The translations under genes were made by a program, and so were the position numbers. Below are positions 20,437 through 29,880 of a DNA stretch of 64,000 nucleotides, one piece after another. Below the pieces are notes generated by a model. The model worked only from the letters and a program-made list of their open reading frames with translations. It did not search any database and had not been told where the DNA came from. The stretch's first letter is position 1. Each line of letters starts with the position of its first letter. The stretch comes from Psychrobacter sp. Choline-02u-9 (GTDB taxonomy: Bacteria > Pseudomonadota > Gammaproteobacteria > Pseudomonadales > Moraxellaceae): assembly GCF_002836505.1 (NCBI RefSeq), contig NZ_PJBF01000051.1:1-64000 (forward strand). The letters run 5' to 3'.

Positions 20437-20478
20437 GTTATTTTATAAGCGGCAATTTCTTGGCGCTTATAAAATAAC
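20437..20478. repeat. 42-nt near-perfect palindromic hairpin before the MFS gene
   Basis: A perfect 15-bp stem (GTTATTTTATAAGCG at 20437-20451, complement at 20464-20478) continues inward past a G/G mismatch to CAA/TTG around a TTTC tetraloop. A T6 run begins 5 nt after the stem, and the MFS ATG lies 33 bp downstream. It could be a leader terminator (attenuator), or a DNA-level operator given its symmetry. Confidence 0.75.
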
Positions 20479-20510
20479 GTGTTCTTTTTTGCTGTCATCG
20501 TTGTGCTGCT

Positions 20511-21743
20511 ATGTCTACCTCGTCCAATCTATCTGCTTCATCTAGCCTGCCCTCCTCACGCTTTACCTTTTGGTTGGTTCTGTGTGCCATGATTCTACTA
20601 GCTACCAATATGCGTGCGCCTATCGTCGCGCTAGGTTCTATCGCCCCAGTGGTAAAGGACGCGCTTGATATCTCTGAATTTCAGATAGGCTGGCTAGGGG
20701 CAGTACCTATGCTGAGCTTTGCCGTTGGTGCGCTGATTTCCCCAGCAATTGGTAAGCGATTCGGGTTAGAAAACACACTGATTGCCATGATTGGGCTATT
20801 AACGGTAGGGATGGTTATCCGTACTGCCATCCCGACGTGGAGTGGGTTTTTAATTGGTACTTTGCTACTTACTCTTGCTATTGGTTTCGCTAACACTTTA
20901 GCAGCACCGGTCATTAAGCAGCGTACCCCACAACATATTCCGCTGATTACAGGGTTGTTTAGTCTAACGATGACCACAGCAGCAGGTATCGTCGCAGGTG
21001 TAGTACTACCATTATCGGAGCAAGTTGGTTGGCAGTGGGCATTAGGCGGTTGGACAATACTGGGTGTTTTTGCTTTCGTGATTTGGCTGTTCTTACGTGT
21101 ACGGTTGGGTTCATCCAACCATCAAGCGGTTATCCCTGCGGCCTTAGGTTCTTCTGAAATTTCTATGTGGCGCACCACCTTTGCGTGGCAGATTGCTATT
21201 TTTATGGGATTACAGTCATTATTGTTTTACACCGTTGCCAGTTTTTTACCATCGATTTGGGTCAGTAAGGGACTATCTGCCGTCAGTGCTGGACAAATGG
21301 GCTCTGTATTTCAGTTTATGGCACCAGTCTCTATCTTAAGCCTAACTTGGTTGGTCAATCGTGGCCGCCCTATTCAAGCATTGGCAGTATTTGCTGCTGT
21401 ATTAAATGTCGTTGGTATATTGGGCGTCAGCTATCTATCGACTGACTTGGCATGGCTATGGTCAGGCATGATGGGCATGGGCTGTTCCGCGATTTTTACC
21501 TTGAGCATGATGCTGTTCTCGATGCGTACTTATACGACCAATCAAGCCAGTGAGCTGTCTGGTATGGCTCAAGCAGTGGGTTATGTCATTGCGTTTTTTG
21601 GCCCATTGGGCACAGGCTGGCTCCATGAAACAACGGGCAGTTGGAGTGTGCCACTTTTTATTATGCTGATACTGATGATTGTCAACGTCGTGATTGCTTG
21701 GCTTGTTAGTCGTCCAGTGATGGTCGATGGCAAATATATTTGA
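20511..21743 (+). CDS. CynX/NimT-family MFS transporter
   Basis: A 410-residue inner-membrane transporter with about twelve hydrophobic helices. It matches the CynX/NimT/YeaN branch of the major facilitator superfamily near the start (ATNMRAPIVALGSIAPVVKDAL) and in the loop after helix 2. Members have been linked to cyanate (CynX) and 2-nitroimidazole (NimT/YeaN) transport; the substrate here is unknown. There is no cynS or other cyanate gene nearby. The ribosome binding site is weak, the hydrophilic N-terminus (first 16 residues) is serine-rich, and a long hairpin precedes the gene, suggesting control in the leader. Confidence 0.88.
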   Translation: MSTSSNLSASSSLPSSRFTFWLVLCAMILLATNMRAPIVALGSIAPVVKDALDISEFQIGWLGAVPMLSFAVGALISPAIGKRFGLENTLIAMIGLLTVGMVIRTAIPTWSGFLIGTLLLTLAIGFANTLAAPVIKQRTPQHIPLITGLFSLTMTTAAGIVAGVVLPLSEQVGWQWALGGWTILGVFAFVIWLFLRVRLGSSNHQAVIPAALGSSEISMWRTTFAWQIAIFMGLQSLLFYTVASFLPSIWVSKGLSAVSAGQMGSVFQFMAPVSILSLTWLVNRGRPIQALAVFAAVLNVVGILGVSYLSTDLAWLWSGMMGMGCSAIFTLSMMLFSMRTYTTNQASELSGMAQAVGYVIAFFGPLGTGWLHETTGSWSVPLFIMLILMIVNVVIAWLVSRPVMVDGKYI

Positions 21744-22054
21744 TTGCTATCAGCTTTCATTTCTATCAGTTTTTGTGGTCTACAAGGCTATGATTGCTAA
21801 CGCGCAATAAAGCGGCCTTAAATTAACCTTAGGGCAATATAGGTCACTGTCTTATTTTGCTATAGTCAGTTCAATATAATTTAGATAATTAACATAAGCT
21901 GGATATTCAATATAATCCGGATAAAAGGAAGGTGAGTAAAAGTACTACCAATAGTAGACTGAACGAGCCTGAGAATTCATCCGACTGTTACTGTATCTGG
22001 TTTAGATAGGATTTGACTATACACTGGTTTGATTGCATATAGGACATAACACCC
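21744..22054. other. Intergenic region upstream of the TesA-like gene
   Basis: About 310 bp, A+T-rich, with no gene. It contains a loose direct repeat (GGATATTCAATATAATCC and nearby AATATAATTTAGAT) around 21875-21925. I see no clear terminator for the MFS gene. Confidence 0.4.
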
Positions 22055-22909
22055 ATGATAAAACCTCCCTCTCGTTTTGCTCAGCGCTTGCCTGCTATCG
22101 CTATGCTCGCGGCTGTAATGGCTATCAGTGGCTGTCAGAAAGATGCTGAAACCACATCTGCTGATGACACGCAGAGTACCAGTACTGAAGCGACCAATAG
22201 TCAAGCTAGCACTGCTTCAGTAGCAGCTGAAACCGCAGCAACAACTGATCAACAGGTCAAATCTTCATCACTTACTATTTTGGCGCTTGGTGACTCACTG
22301 ACAGAAGGTCTGGGAGTGGACAAAGACGACAACTATCCTGCTCAATTAGAAGATCGTCTACAAGAGATGGGCTATGCTAACGCCAAAGTTATTAACTCAG
22401 GTCTAAGCGGTGAAACCAGTACGGGATTAGTCAATCGATTGGACTGGGTATCGCAAACCAAACCTGACATCACCATATTGACTATCGGTGCTAACGATGC
22501 GATACGCGGCATCGATGTGGCGACCATTGAAGCCAATATTCGTACTGCGGTTAAGCACCTGCAAGACAATGGCAGTGTCGTTATCTTAGGCGGCATGTCA
22601 ATCTATGACAATCTAGGCAGTGAATACGTTGCGGCATTCTCAGACATTTATCCTCGTATTGCTAAAGACATGAATCTGACGCTTATTCCGTTTTTCTTAG
22701 AGGGTGTCGGCGGTGACCGAGAGCTAAACCAAGCAGATGCGATTCATCCGACTAAAGAAGGCTACGAGATTATCGTCAATAACAATATCTTGCCTATTCT
22801 AGAGCCTAAGTTAGAAGAGCTAGAAGAGTTAAAAACAGCCGGTACCGATAACACAGCTGCAACGGCTCAAGACAATACGACAAAAAATAAGACAAACGAG
22901 ACTACTTAA
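22055..22909 (+). CDS. tesA: TesA-like GDSL esterase, predicted lipoprotein
   Basis: A 284-residue SGNH/GDSL hydrolase related to TesA (acyl-CoA thioesterase I/lysophospholipase L1). The signal ends AISGC, giving C27 as the lipidated residue, where E. coli TesA is soluble and periplasmic. A T/S/A-rich linker of about 45 residues follows. Block I is ILALGDSLTEGLG with nucleophile S81, the block III-like segment is TIGANDAIRG, and the catalytic pair is D228 and H231 (DAIHPTKEGY). A low-complexity T/N/K tail is added at the C-terminus. ybbA and ybbP follow on the same strand; in E. coli tesA is divergent from ybbAP. The natural substrate is not settled in this family. Confidence 0.9.
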   Translation: MIKPPSRFAQRLPAIAMLAAVMAISGCQKDAETTSADDTQSTSTEATNSQASTASVAAETAATTDQQVKSSSLTILALGDSLTEGLGVDKDDNYPAQLEDRLQEMGYANAKVINSGLSGETSTGLVNRLDWVSQTKPDITILTIGANDAIRGIDVATIEANIRTAVKHLQDNGSVVILGGMSIYDNLGSEYVAAFSDIYPRIAKDMNLTLIPFFLEGVGGDRELNQADAIHPTKEGYEIIVNNNILPILEPKLEELEELKTAGTDNTAATAQDNTTKNKTNETT

Positions 22910-22934
22910 CGAGACCATTAAACGAGACACTGTA

Positions 22935-23654
22935 ATGACATCATCATCTTCGACTGCCACAGCAACGCCACAAGCAGACGCTAAGACACAAGCTCTACTG
23001 ACCGCTTCACAATTAAATAAAACCGTGCAAGTCGGTGAGCAAAAACTGTCCATCATCAAAGACGTGGATATTTATGTCAACGCTGGCGAGTTTGTGGTCA
23101 TCATGGGCAAATCAGGCTCGGGTAAATCTACTTTGTTAGGTTTACTCGCAGCATTAGACTATCCCGATAGCGGTACGGTATCGCTGGCAGGTCAAATGCT
23201 TAGCAGTCTTGACGAAGATGCGCTAGCCGTCATTCGTCAGCAAGATATGGGCTTTGTCTTTCAGTCATTTCATCTACTGCCCACACTGACCGTCGCTGAA
23301 AATATCGCCTTTCCACTTGATATTGCCAGACGTCCAAACCCAGCACGCGTAGACGAGCTGATAGATGCGGTCGACTTAGGGCATAGACGTAACAGCTTAC
23401 CCAATCAGTTGTCAGGTGGTGAGCAGCAGCGTACAGCGGTGGCACGAGCACTGGTATCGCACCCAAAGATTGTGTTTGCGGATGAGCCAACGGGCAACTT
23501 AGATGAGCAAAATGCCGATCAAGTCATGCAGCTACTATTGGATTTACGTCAACAGGTTGGCTCGGCACTGGTGGTCGTGACTCATGATCCTGCACTTGCC
23601 GAGATGGCAGATCGCGTCATCACCATGCATGACGGCCGCATTGTACCTACATGA
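22935..23654 (+). CDS. ybbA: ABC transporter ATP-binding protein YbbA
   Basis: A 239-residue ATPase of the MacB/LolD-type (type VII) ABC group. Walker A is MGKSGSGKSTLLG, the Q-loop VFQSFHLLPTLTVAENI, the signature LSGGEQQRTAVARAL, and Walker B IVFADEPTGNLDE, with a final H-loop VVTHD. It has an N-terminal extension of about 25 low-complexity residues. It lies 25 bp after tesA and 19 bp before ybbP, so the three are likely one operon. Such pairs act mechanically across the envelope on lipoproteins or lipids rather than moving a solute; the cargo is unknown. Confidence 0.93.
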   Translation: MTSSSSTATATPQADAKTQALLTASQLNKTVQVGEQKLSIIKDVDIYVNAGEFVVIMGKSGSGKSTLLGLLAALDYPDSGTVSLAGQMLSSLDEDALAVIRQQDMGFVFQSFHLLPTLTVAENIAFPLDIARRPNPARVDELIDAVDLGHRRNSLPNQLSGGEQQRTAVARALVSHPKIVFADEPTGNLDEQNADQVMQLLLDLRQQVGSALVVVTHDPALAEMADRVITMHDGRIVPT

Positions 23655-23673
23655 ATAACTGGATTGTATCTTA

Positions 23674-26316
23674 ATGAATAGTAAGCCCACAGACAACAAA
23701 TTGCCTGATACAAAAAAGACTGCTACCAGTATGCATCAAGAGTCCAGTTATCCTAGCGGCATTCTTAGTCAACTATTTACCCGTACTCTAGGTTTTCAAA
23801 CTCTAGGCTCGCAAGCACTCAGCCGTAGCTGGTGGCAGCGCTGGGTGTATCCAGTGTTGTTTCTAATGACCTTGACCTTATCACTTGCAACTTACCTGAC
23901 TCTCGACTCGGTGCAGCAGTCTGTCGATAGCTACATCAATGACAATCAGCGCGCACTCGTTGGTGGGGATCTAATCCTAAACAGTAAGCAAGACTGGCCA
24001 AGCGAAGTATTGTCACAGGTAGAAACTATCCCTAATACACAGATCGTGTATGACTATCAATTTAGCGCCATGCTGGTCAATGATGAGCAAACACTGCTTG
24101 CCAGCGTCAAAGCCGTCTCGCCGTCGTATCCCCTATACGGCACAGCGGAGCTTGCCTCAGGACAGCCACTGTGGGATCAGCTAACATCTGACAGTGTGAT
24201 CGTCGCACCAGAAGTGCTCAGTAGTCTACAGGCCGATGTCGGCGACCGTATCACCATTGGCGATGCGCAGTTCACGATTAGTGATGTACTAACCAAAGAG
24301 CCTGACCGTCCGCTGACCACCTTTGGTTTCGGTGGGCGTGTGTTGATGAAACAAGATGCCTTAGAGGCGACCAATCTACTCGGTCAACGTAGCCGCATAA
24401 ACTATCGTATCGAGATGGCAGGCGATCCAGAGCTGATAACCACGCAGCGTGAGCAGCTTACAGAGATCCTGACCAATTATCCTGATATCGAGCTATCTGA
24501 TGCTGAGTCCGCAGACACTTCGGTCTCGCGTATCTCTGATAATGTGCTGATGTTTTTAAAGCTACTGGTCATCGCGGTGTTACTACTATCTGCGGTCGCC
24601 ATGTACGGCGTCATTAGTGCGTTTGTCAGCAAGCAGCAGTCTAATAATGCCATTCGCTTGGCGCTAGGCGAACCGCTTGGCTCACTCAAACGTAGCTACT
24701 ATCAGCTGCTTATCATCACGACCGTCATTGCTTGTATCGCAGCGGTTGCCCTTAGTCTGGGCTTACTCAAAATCGGTCAGCCCTATATGGTGGCCATCTT
24801 ACCTGCTGACGTTGGTCTAGCCATCAATCCAATCAGCGCCATCAAGACTATTGTCATTGCTTTAGTCCTGACGCTACTGATCGCTCAGCGTGGTTTGAGT
24901 ACGCTGAGCACCACCAAGCCCGCGACCCTACTTAGTCAAGGTGCGAGCACGCAAACGCAAAATCTGCCTTGGTATCGACGCGTACCGTTACTATGGTATG
25001 GCTTGGTGCTGGCAGGGCTGTATGCTTTCTTCGCTTATGAAGTTGGCTCACTGTCATTAGGCGCACAGCTATTGGGCGGCTTGATTGGCTTTGTGGCGAT
25101 ATTTTGGTTATTGGCGCGTGGGTGGCTCTGGCTGCTTAACAAGTTAGCAAGCAATACTAAGGTCAGTTGGATGCAGCGTATCGCCATCCATAACCTTGCG
25201 CGTAAAGGCAACCAATCAGCGTTGTTCTTTGTCACCTTATCACTATCGGTAGCGGTGCTGACGCTCATTACCACGCTCAACCACAGTATCAATGCGCAGT
25301 TTATCAACGCCTATCCTGAAGACGCGCCCAATCTGTTTTTGCTCGATGTGCAGAGCGATCAACATGACGATATTGATGCCATCATTGAGGCGCCCGTCAC
25401 TTACTATCCCGTCATTCGTGCGCGTGTGGAGACGGCTAATGATGTGGCGGCAAAAGATATCGAGCCTGCTGATGGGTTTGATGATCCCACACGTGTCTTT
25501 AACTTGAGCTACGCAGATACGGTCATGGAGACCGAATACATCACTGAATCACTCACAGACGACGCGCTATACTCCTCTATCGATGCGACAAATGAACAAA
25601 TCAAACCTTTGTCTATCTTGGACACTGCCGCAGGTATGCTCAATGTCGGTATGGGCGATCAGGTACGTTTTAACATTCAAGGTATCGAAATCATCGGGCA
25701 GATTACCAGTATTCGTACGCGCTATGAGCGTGGCCCAAGCCCGTATTTTTACTTCTTGTTTGAACCGTCCGTACTGTCCGCTGCCCCGCAGATTCAGTTT
25801 GCCACTGCACATGTGTCAGAGAGTGCCATTCCAGAACTACAAGGCAAACTGGTACGCAAGTTCCCTGCTGTCACCACCATCGATGGCACGGCTATCGCGA
25901 AGCAAATTCAAGAACTGGTGGTACAAATGAGCCGCTTGGTCTATGTGTTCACCTTGCTTGCCCTACTCACTGGGGTCATGGTGCTGATCAGCTCGCTGCT
26001 GTCTACTTCACAAGATCGTATGAAAGACAGCGCGTCATTTAGACTGCTCGGTATGCAAAAGCGTGACCTGTATATGCTCAATATCTTAGAGTTGGGTGTG
26101 CTTGGGATTAGCGCGGCGACCTTTGCCGTTGTTATCGCTAGCGTTGGCGCATGGGCTGCTATCACGCAATGGTTTAATCTACAGTTTAGTGTGCCGTGGC
26201 TGAGCTTGGCTATTGGCGGTGCAGCATTAATCGTGTTGCTGTTTGCCATTGCTATTATTTATGTGAGATTGGTGATTGGACGTGGAATTATGGCAAGGGT
26301 AAGGGCGATGATTTAA
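23674..26316 (+). CDS. ybbP: ABC transporter permease YbbP
   Basis: An 880-residue permease of the FtsX/MacB superfamily in its long form. There is one helix near residue 57-76, a large periplasmic domain (about 80-290), a block of helices to about 500, a second periplasmic domain (about 540-740), and a C-terminal trio of helices. That duplicated FtsX-like layout is the YbbP pattern. It works with YbbA. An N-terminal cytoplasmic extension of about 50 polar residues is present. Function is inferred as handling a substrate released by the TesA-like lipoprotein, which is only a hypothesis from gene order. Confidence 0.92.
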   Translation: MNSKPTDNKLPDTKKTATSMHQESSYPSGILSQLFTRTLGFQTLGSQALSRSWWQRWVYPVLFLMTLTLSLATYLTLDSVQQSVDSYINDNQRALVGGDLILNSKQDWPSEVLSQVETIPNTQIVYDYQFSAMLVNDEQTLLASVKAVSPSYPLYGTAELASGQPLWDQLTSDSVIVAPEVLSSLQADVGDRITIGDAQFTISDVLTKEPDRPLTTFGFGGRVLMKQDALEATNLLGQRSRINYRIEMAGDPELITTQREQLTEILTNYPDIELSDAESADTSVSRISDNVLMFLKLLVIAVLLLSAVAMYGVISAFVSKQQSNNAIRLALGEPLGSLKRSYYQLLIITTVIACIAAVALSLGLLKIGQPYMVAILPADVGLAINPISAIKTIVIALVLTLLIAQRGLSTLSTTKPATLLSQGASTQTQNLPWYRRVPLLWYGLVLAGLYAFFAYEVGSLSLGAQLLGGLIGFVAIFWLLARGWLWLLNKLASNTKVSWMQRIAIHNLARKGNQSALFFVTLSLSVAVLTLITTLNHSINAQFINAYPEDAPNLFLLDVQSDQHDDIDAIIEAPVTYYPVIRARVETANDVAAKDIEPADGFDDPTRVFNLSYADTVMETEYITESLTDDALYSSIDATNEQIKPLSILDTAAGMLNVGMGDQVRFNIQGIEIIGQITSIRTRYERGPSPYFYFLFEPSVLSAAPQIQFATAHVSESAIPELQGKLVRKFPAVTTIDGTAIAKQIQELVVQMSRLVYVFTLLALLTGVMVLISSLLSTSQDRMKDSASFRLLGMQKRDLYMLNILELGVLGISAATFAVVIASVGAWAAITQWFNLQFSVPWLSLAIGGAALIVLLFAIAIIYVRLVIGRGIMARVRAMI

Positions 26317-26360
26317 CAATAGTTTATTTTACGATTCCAACTCGTTTAAAACTGACTATT

Positions 26361-26369
26361 TGCTATACT
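26361..26369 (+). promoter_or_regulatory. Extended -10 promoter candidate for avtA
   Basis: TGCTATACT, the same extended -10 9-mer seen before nqrM and hemN, lies about 75 bp upstream of avtA. The -35 region is poor, as expected for extended -10 promoters. Confidence 0.5.
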
Positions 26370-26442
26370 AACGCCCATATTATCATTAGGGGTATGCGTG
26401 CCTATACCTCATTAACACCCTCTCAAACAGCATGGTAGCCTT

Positions 26443-27765
26443 ATGAAATTCTCAAAGTTCGGTCAAAAATTTACCCAACCCACTGGCATCTCACAATTGA
26501 TGGATGATCTGGGCGATGCGCTAAAAAGCGATCAACCTGTCAACATGTTGGGCGGTGGTAACCCTGCCAAAATTGATGCCGTTAATGAGTTGTTCTTGGA
26601 GACCTATAAGGCGCTGGGTGTTGATAATGATGCAGGCGTGCCCAATAGTAGCGCGATTATCAGCATGGCGAACTACTCTAATCCGCAAGGGGATGCCGCC
26701 TTTATCGATGCGTTGGTTGGCTTCTTTAACCGTCATTATGATTGGAATCTCACTTCAGAAAATATTGCCCTGACCAATGGCTCACAGAATGCATTTTTCT
26801 ATTTGTTTAATCTGTTTGGCGGCGCTTTCGCTGATGAAAAGAATGGAGCTGTGGACAAATCCATCCTACTGCCATTGACCCCTGAGTATATCGGCTATAG
26901 CGATGTGCATGTTGAAGGTCAGCATTTCACCGCGGTATTGCCACATATCGATGAAGTGACTCATGATGGTGAGGAAGGCTTCTTTAAATATCGTGTGGAT
27001 TTTGACGCGTTAGAAAACTTGCCAGCACTAAAAGAAGGTCGTATCGGCGCGATTTGCTGCTCACGCCCGACCAATCCAACTGGTAACGTGCTGACTGATG
27101 ACGAAATGGCGCATTTGGCTGAGATTGCCAAACGCTATGACATACCGCTGATTATCGATAACGCCTACGGCATGCCCTTCCCCAATATCATCTACTCTGA
27201 CGCGCACCTGAATTGGGATAACAATACGATTCTTTGCTTTAGCCTGTCAAAGATTGGTTTGCCTGGTATGCGTACTGGTATTATCGTGGCCGATGCCAAA
27301 GTAATCGAAGCGGTCAGTGCGATGAATGCCGTGGTCAATCTAGCACCGACACGCTTTGGTGCAGCGATTGCCACGCCATTGGTAGAAAACGATCGTATTA
27401 AGCAATTATCTGATAACGACATCAAGCCGTTTTATCAAAAGCAGGCGACACTCGCGGTGAAGCTATTAAAAGAAGCCTTGGGCGATTATCCTTTGGTCAT
27501 TCATAAGCCTGAAGGCGCGATATTTTTATGGTTATGGTTTAAAGACTTGCCGATTAGCACGCTGGATCTATACGAGCGCCTAAAAGAGAAAGGCACGCTT
27601 ATTGTGCCAAGTGAGTACTTTTTCCCCGGTGTCGATGTCAGCGATTATCAGCATGCGCACGAATGTATCCGTATGAGTATCGCGGCTGACGAGCAGACAC
27701 TGACTGATGGTATTCAAGCCATTGGTGAAGTCGTACGTGAGCTGTATGATGAAGCCAAAAAATAA
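26443..27765 (+). CDS. avtA: Valine-pyruvate aminotransferase
   Basis: AvtA is a PLP-dependent class I/II aminotransferase that interconverts valine plus pyruvate with 2-ketoisovalerate plus alanine. The 440 residues begin MKFSKFGQKFTQPTGISQLM and include MLGGGNPAKID, the SRPTNPTGNV segment and the PLP lysine K270 in FSLSKIGLPGMRTG, all close to E. coli AvtA. It is a single gene with its own promoter candidate and a terminator. Confidence 0.94.
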   Translation: MKFSKFGQKFTQPTGISQLMDDLGDALKSDQPVNMLGGGNPAKIDAVNELFLETYKALGVDNDAGVPNSSAIISMANYSNPQGDAAFIDALVGFFNRHYDWNLTSENIALTNGSQNAFFYLFNLFGGAFADEKNGAVDKSILLPLTPEYIGYSDVHVEGQHFTAVLPHIDEVTHDGEEGFFKYRVDFDALENLPALKEGRIGAICCSRPTNPTGNVLTDDEMAHLAEIAKRYDIPLIIDNAYGMPFPNIIYSDAHLNWDNNTILCFSLSKIGLPGMRTGIIVADAKVIEAVSAMNAVVNLAPTRFGAAIATPLVENDRIKQLSDNDIKPFYQKQATLAVKLLKEALGDYPLVIHKPEGAIFLWLWFKDLPISTLDLYERLKEKGTLIVPSEYFFPGVDVSDYQHAHECIRMSIAADEQTLTDGIQAIGEVVRELYDEAKK

Positions 27766-27803
27766 GATGAGCTGCTAGAATTATAAATTCAAATAGCAGA
27801 ATG

Positions 27804-27834
27804 AAAAAACGGACTATTAATTAGTCCGTTTTTT
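27804..27834. terminator. Bidirectional terminator after avtA
   Basis: CGGACTA/TAGTCCG with a 5-nt loop is flanked by A6 and T7. It ends avtA and, on the other strand, overlaps the stop codon of the convergent gene at 27821-28207. Confidence 0.92.
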
Positions 27835-28207
27835 TATGGCGTTTGGTCAGTGAAGTCGATTTATTGGTTGGTCGAAATATAGTCGTCCACTTATTCAGCG
27901 CAAAAAGCACGTACGGCAGCATACAAGTATTAATCAAATCACGGATACTCGCGAGTATCTGATCACGGCTCAAGCCAGTTAAGCCAAGCGATTCAATCGT
28001 ATCTCGATTGTCCAAATACTCACCCAACAGCGCAATACAAGTCACGACGATCAATGCGATAAATGACCGAATACCTTGGCTTTTTATAATAGGTCGCAGC
28101 GCAACCAGACACAGCAGATAAACACCGACACCGACATAGATATGTAAGGCATCTTTGGCAAGGCCAGTTGTTTCCACAACATTCATTTTAAAGGCAGTAA
28201 AATCCAC
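27821..28207 (-). CDS. Small multi-pass membrane protein, function unknown
   Basis: A 128-residue protein with three hydrophobic segments (about 20-40, 48-62 and 95-110) and a basic C-terminal tail (TKRHKKTD). I recognise no family. The ATG at 28207 or the one seven codons later could start it; the ribosome binding site is weak. It is convergent with avtA, and its stop codon lies inside the shared terminator. It is kept as real because of the clear hydrophobic pattern along its full length and its position against a terminator. Confidence 0.65.
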   Translation of the reverse strand: MDFTAFKMNVVETTGLAKDALHIYVGVGVYLLCLVALRPIIKSQGIRSFIALIVVTCIALLGEYLDNRDTIESLGLTGLSRDQILASIRDLINTCMLPYVLFALNKWTTIFRPTNKSTSLTKRHKKTD

Positions 28208-28317
28208 TGAGATATTCCAAATATAAGCGAGTAGAAAATAACTGAGCGTATCACTAAACCATGATGGCTAAACTATAATAGCTAAAGAATGGCAGCTAAA
28301 AAGTGATGGCTGAGCAT

Positions 28318-28353
28318 AAAAAAGGCAGATTATACAATTGATAATCTACCTTC
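28318..28353 (-). terminator. Rho-independent terminator of hisH
   Basis: On the minus strand, AAGG-AGATTAT pairs with ATAATCT-CCTT (one T.G wobble) around a 7-nt loop and is followed by T6. It lies about 40 nt after the hisH stop. Confidence 0.88.
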
Positions 28354-28390
28354 TACTAAATTAAATATTCACTTCACGTTTATCAACTAC

Positions 28391-29026
28391 TTACACATTC
28401 CACTCTACAAAGTTCTTGAGCAGTTGCAAGCCAGCAGTATGGCTCTTTTCTGGATGGAACTGGGTGGCAAATAGATTGTCTTGGATAACACTGGCGCAGA
28501 ACGGTTGACCATAGTCACATACCGCCGCCACTTGTGAGCTATCAGCAGGTTCACAGTAGTAACTATGCACAAAGTAAAAGTGCGCATTGTCTTCGATACC
28601 GTGCCAAAGCGGATGATCAAAATCCATACCGCTAACGGTATTCCAACCCATATGCGGTACTTTTATCGTTGCGCCCTGCTTGTCTTTCCACGTATGGTCA
28701 AACGCTTCTACAGTGCCGTTTAAGATGCCCAAGCAGTCCGTGCCACCATTTTCAGCTGACTGCTCAAACAACGCCTGCATGCCCACACAGATGGCCATAA
28801 CGGGCTTGTTAAACACTGCATGGCGTATCACTTCATCAATGCCCGCTTCGTGCATGCCAGCGATACAGTCACGCATCGCACCCACACCAGGGAAAACGAT
28901 CTTATCAGCCGCCGCCACGATTTTTGGATCATTGGTGATAGAGACTTCTGCCCCGACTACCGATAGGGCTTTGCTAGCAGAGTGCAGGTTGCCCATACCG
29001 TAATCTAATAGTGCTATTTTAGTCAT
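28391..29026 (-). CDS. hisH: HisH, glutaminase subunit of imidazole glycerol phosphate synthase
   Basis: HisH releases ammonia from glutamine for HisF, which makes IGP and AICAR from PRFAR. The 211 residues are a class I glutamine amidotransferase: nucleophile elbow [10 protein letters not shown] with its cysteine, and the His-Glu pair in QFHPEKS near the C-terminus. An upstream in-frame start at 29083 would add 19 residues with no family match; the ATG at 29026 gives [16 protein letters not shown] as expected. hisB is upstream, separated by a structured 188-bp gap. hisF is not in the window. Confidence 0.95.
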   Translation of the reverse strand: MTKIALLDYGMGNLHSASKALSVVGAEVSITNDPKIVAAADKIVFPGVGAMRDCIAGMHEAGIDEVIRHAVFNKPVMAICVGMQALFEQSAENGGTDCLGILNGTVEAFDHTWKDKQGATIKVPHMGWNTVSGMDFDHPLWHGIEDNAHFYFVHSYYCEPADSSQVAAVCDYGQPFCASVIQDNLFATQFHPEKSHTAGLQLLKNFVEWNV

Positions 29027-29123
29027 CGATTGGTTCTCATTTTTAAATATTTTGACTACTGTACTATTTATATTATTGACCATTTATATTGTTGGCTATT
29101 ACTAAGGTGTAGATAAGGTTTTG

Positions 29124-29196
29124 CTACAAGGAGGTCAAGCGCAGGCTGTACAACCAGTACGCCAAACTTGACTGGCCCTTTTGAGTAATCTTGTAG
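29124..29196. repeat. Nested three-tier inverted repeat between hisB and hisH
   Basis: Three stems enclose each other: CTACAAG (29124-29130) with CTTGTAG (29190-29196), GTCAAG (29134-29139) with CTTGAC (29167-29172), and GGC-T-GTAC (29144-29151) with GTACGCC (29157-29163) around AACCA. The order and nesting are consistent with one folded RNA of about 73 nt in the hisB-hisH transcript. It has no T run, so it is not a simple terminator. Confidence 0.6.
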
Positions 29197-29214
29197 AAGA
29201 GCCTTAAGTGCGCC

Positions 29215-29880
29215 TTAGAAAGCCTCTTTGGTCGATGGCAGGGTGTTTAATGCACGCTCATCGTATTCACAGGCCATACGTAACGCACGAGCAAAAGCTT
29301 TAAAGGTTGATTCGATCTGATGATGGCTGTTTTTGCCTTTTAGATTATCCAAATGCACGGTCATCCATGAGTGATTGACGAACCCGTAAAAGAACTCACT
29401 GAACAAATCAACATCAAAACGGCCGACGTGCGAGCGCGTAAATGGGATATCCATATGCAAACCAGGACGCCCTGACAGATCGACGACAGCACGGGTCAAT
29501 GACTCATCTAGCGGCGCATAAAAATGCCCATAACGACGAATGCCTTTTTTGTCACCCAGTGCTTTGTTGAAGGCTTGGCCAAGAGTAATACCAGTGTCTT
29601 CGACGCTATGATGGTCATCAATAAACGTATCACCGGTACATTTGATATCTAGGTCAAACAAACCGTGACGCTTAATTTGATCAATCATATGATCCAAAAA
29701 TGGCACACCAGTGTCTACCGTGCCTTTACCTGTACCATCCAGATTGACGGTACAGGTGATTTGCGTTTCGGCAGTGATACGTTCAACGGTCGCGATACGT
29801 TCAGGGCGACCATATAGATTTACGTTTTTTGACTCAGTTTGCTCAGGTGTGGCAGCAGTCGTCGTTGCATTGGCTGTCAT
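29215..29880 (-). CDS. hisB: Imidazoleglycerol-phosphate dehydratase
   Basis: HisB (the monofunctional dehydratase, not the fused phosphatase form of E. coli) turns imidazole glycerol phosphate into imidazole acetol phosphate using Mn2+. The 221 residues carry the metal-binding motifs [22 protein letters not shown] and [17 protein letters not shown], arranged as in the two-repeat fold. There is an N-terminal extension of about 20 T/A/E-rich residues beyond the usual start. AGAGAG lies before the ATG. It is followed by hisH on the same strand. Confidence 0.95.
   Translation of the reverse strand: MTANATTTAATPEQTESKNVNLYGRPERIATVERITAETQITCTVNLDGTGKGTVDTGVPFLDHMIDQIKRHGLFDLDIKCTGDTFIDDHHSVEDTGITLGQAFNKALGDKKGIRRYGHFYAPLDESLTRAVVDLSGRPGLHMDIPFTRSHVGRFDVDLFSEFFYGFVNHSWMTVHLDNLKGKNSHHQIESTFKAFARALRMACEYDERALNTLPSTKEAF

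Noticed and set aside
20193-20545. Two short plus-strand open frames before the MFS gene
   Set aside because: They run through a terminator or the long palindrome and lack start signals.
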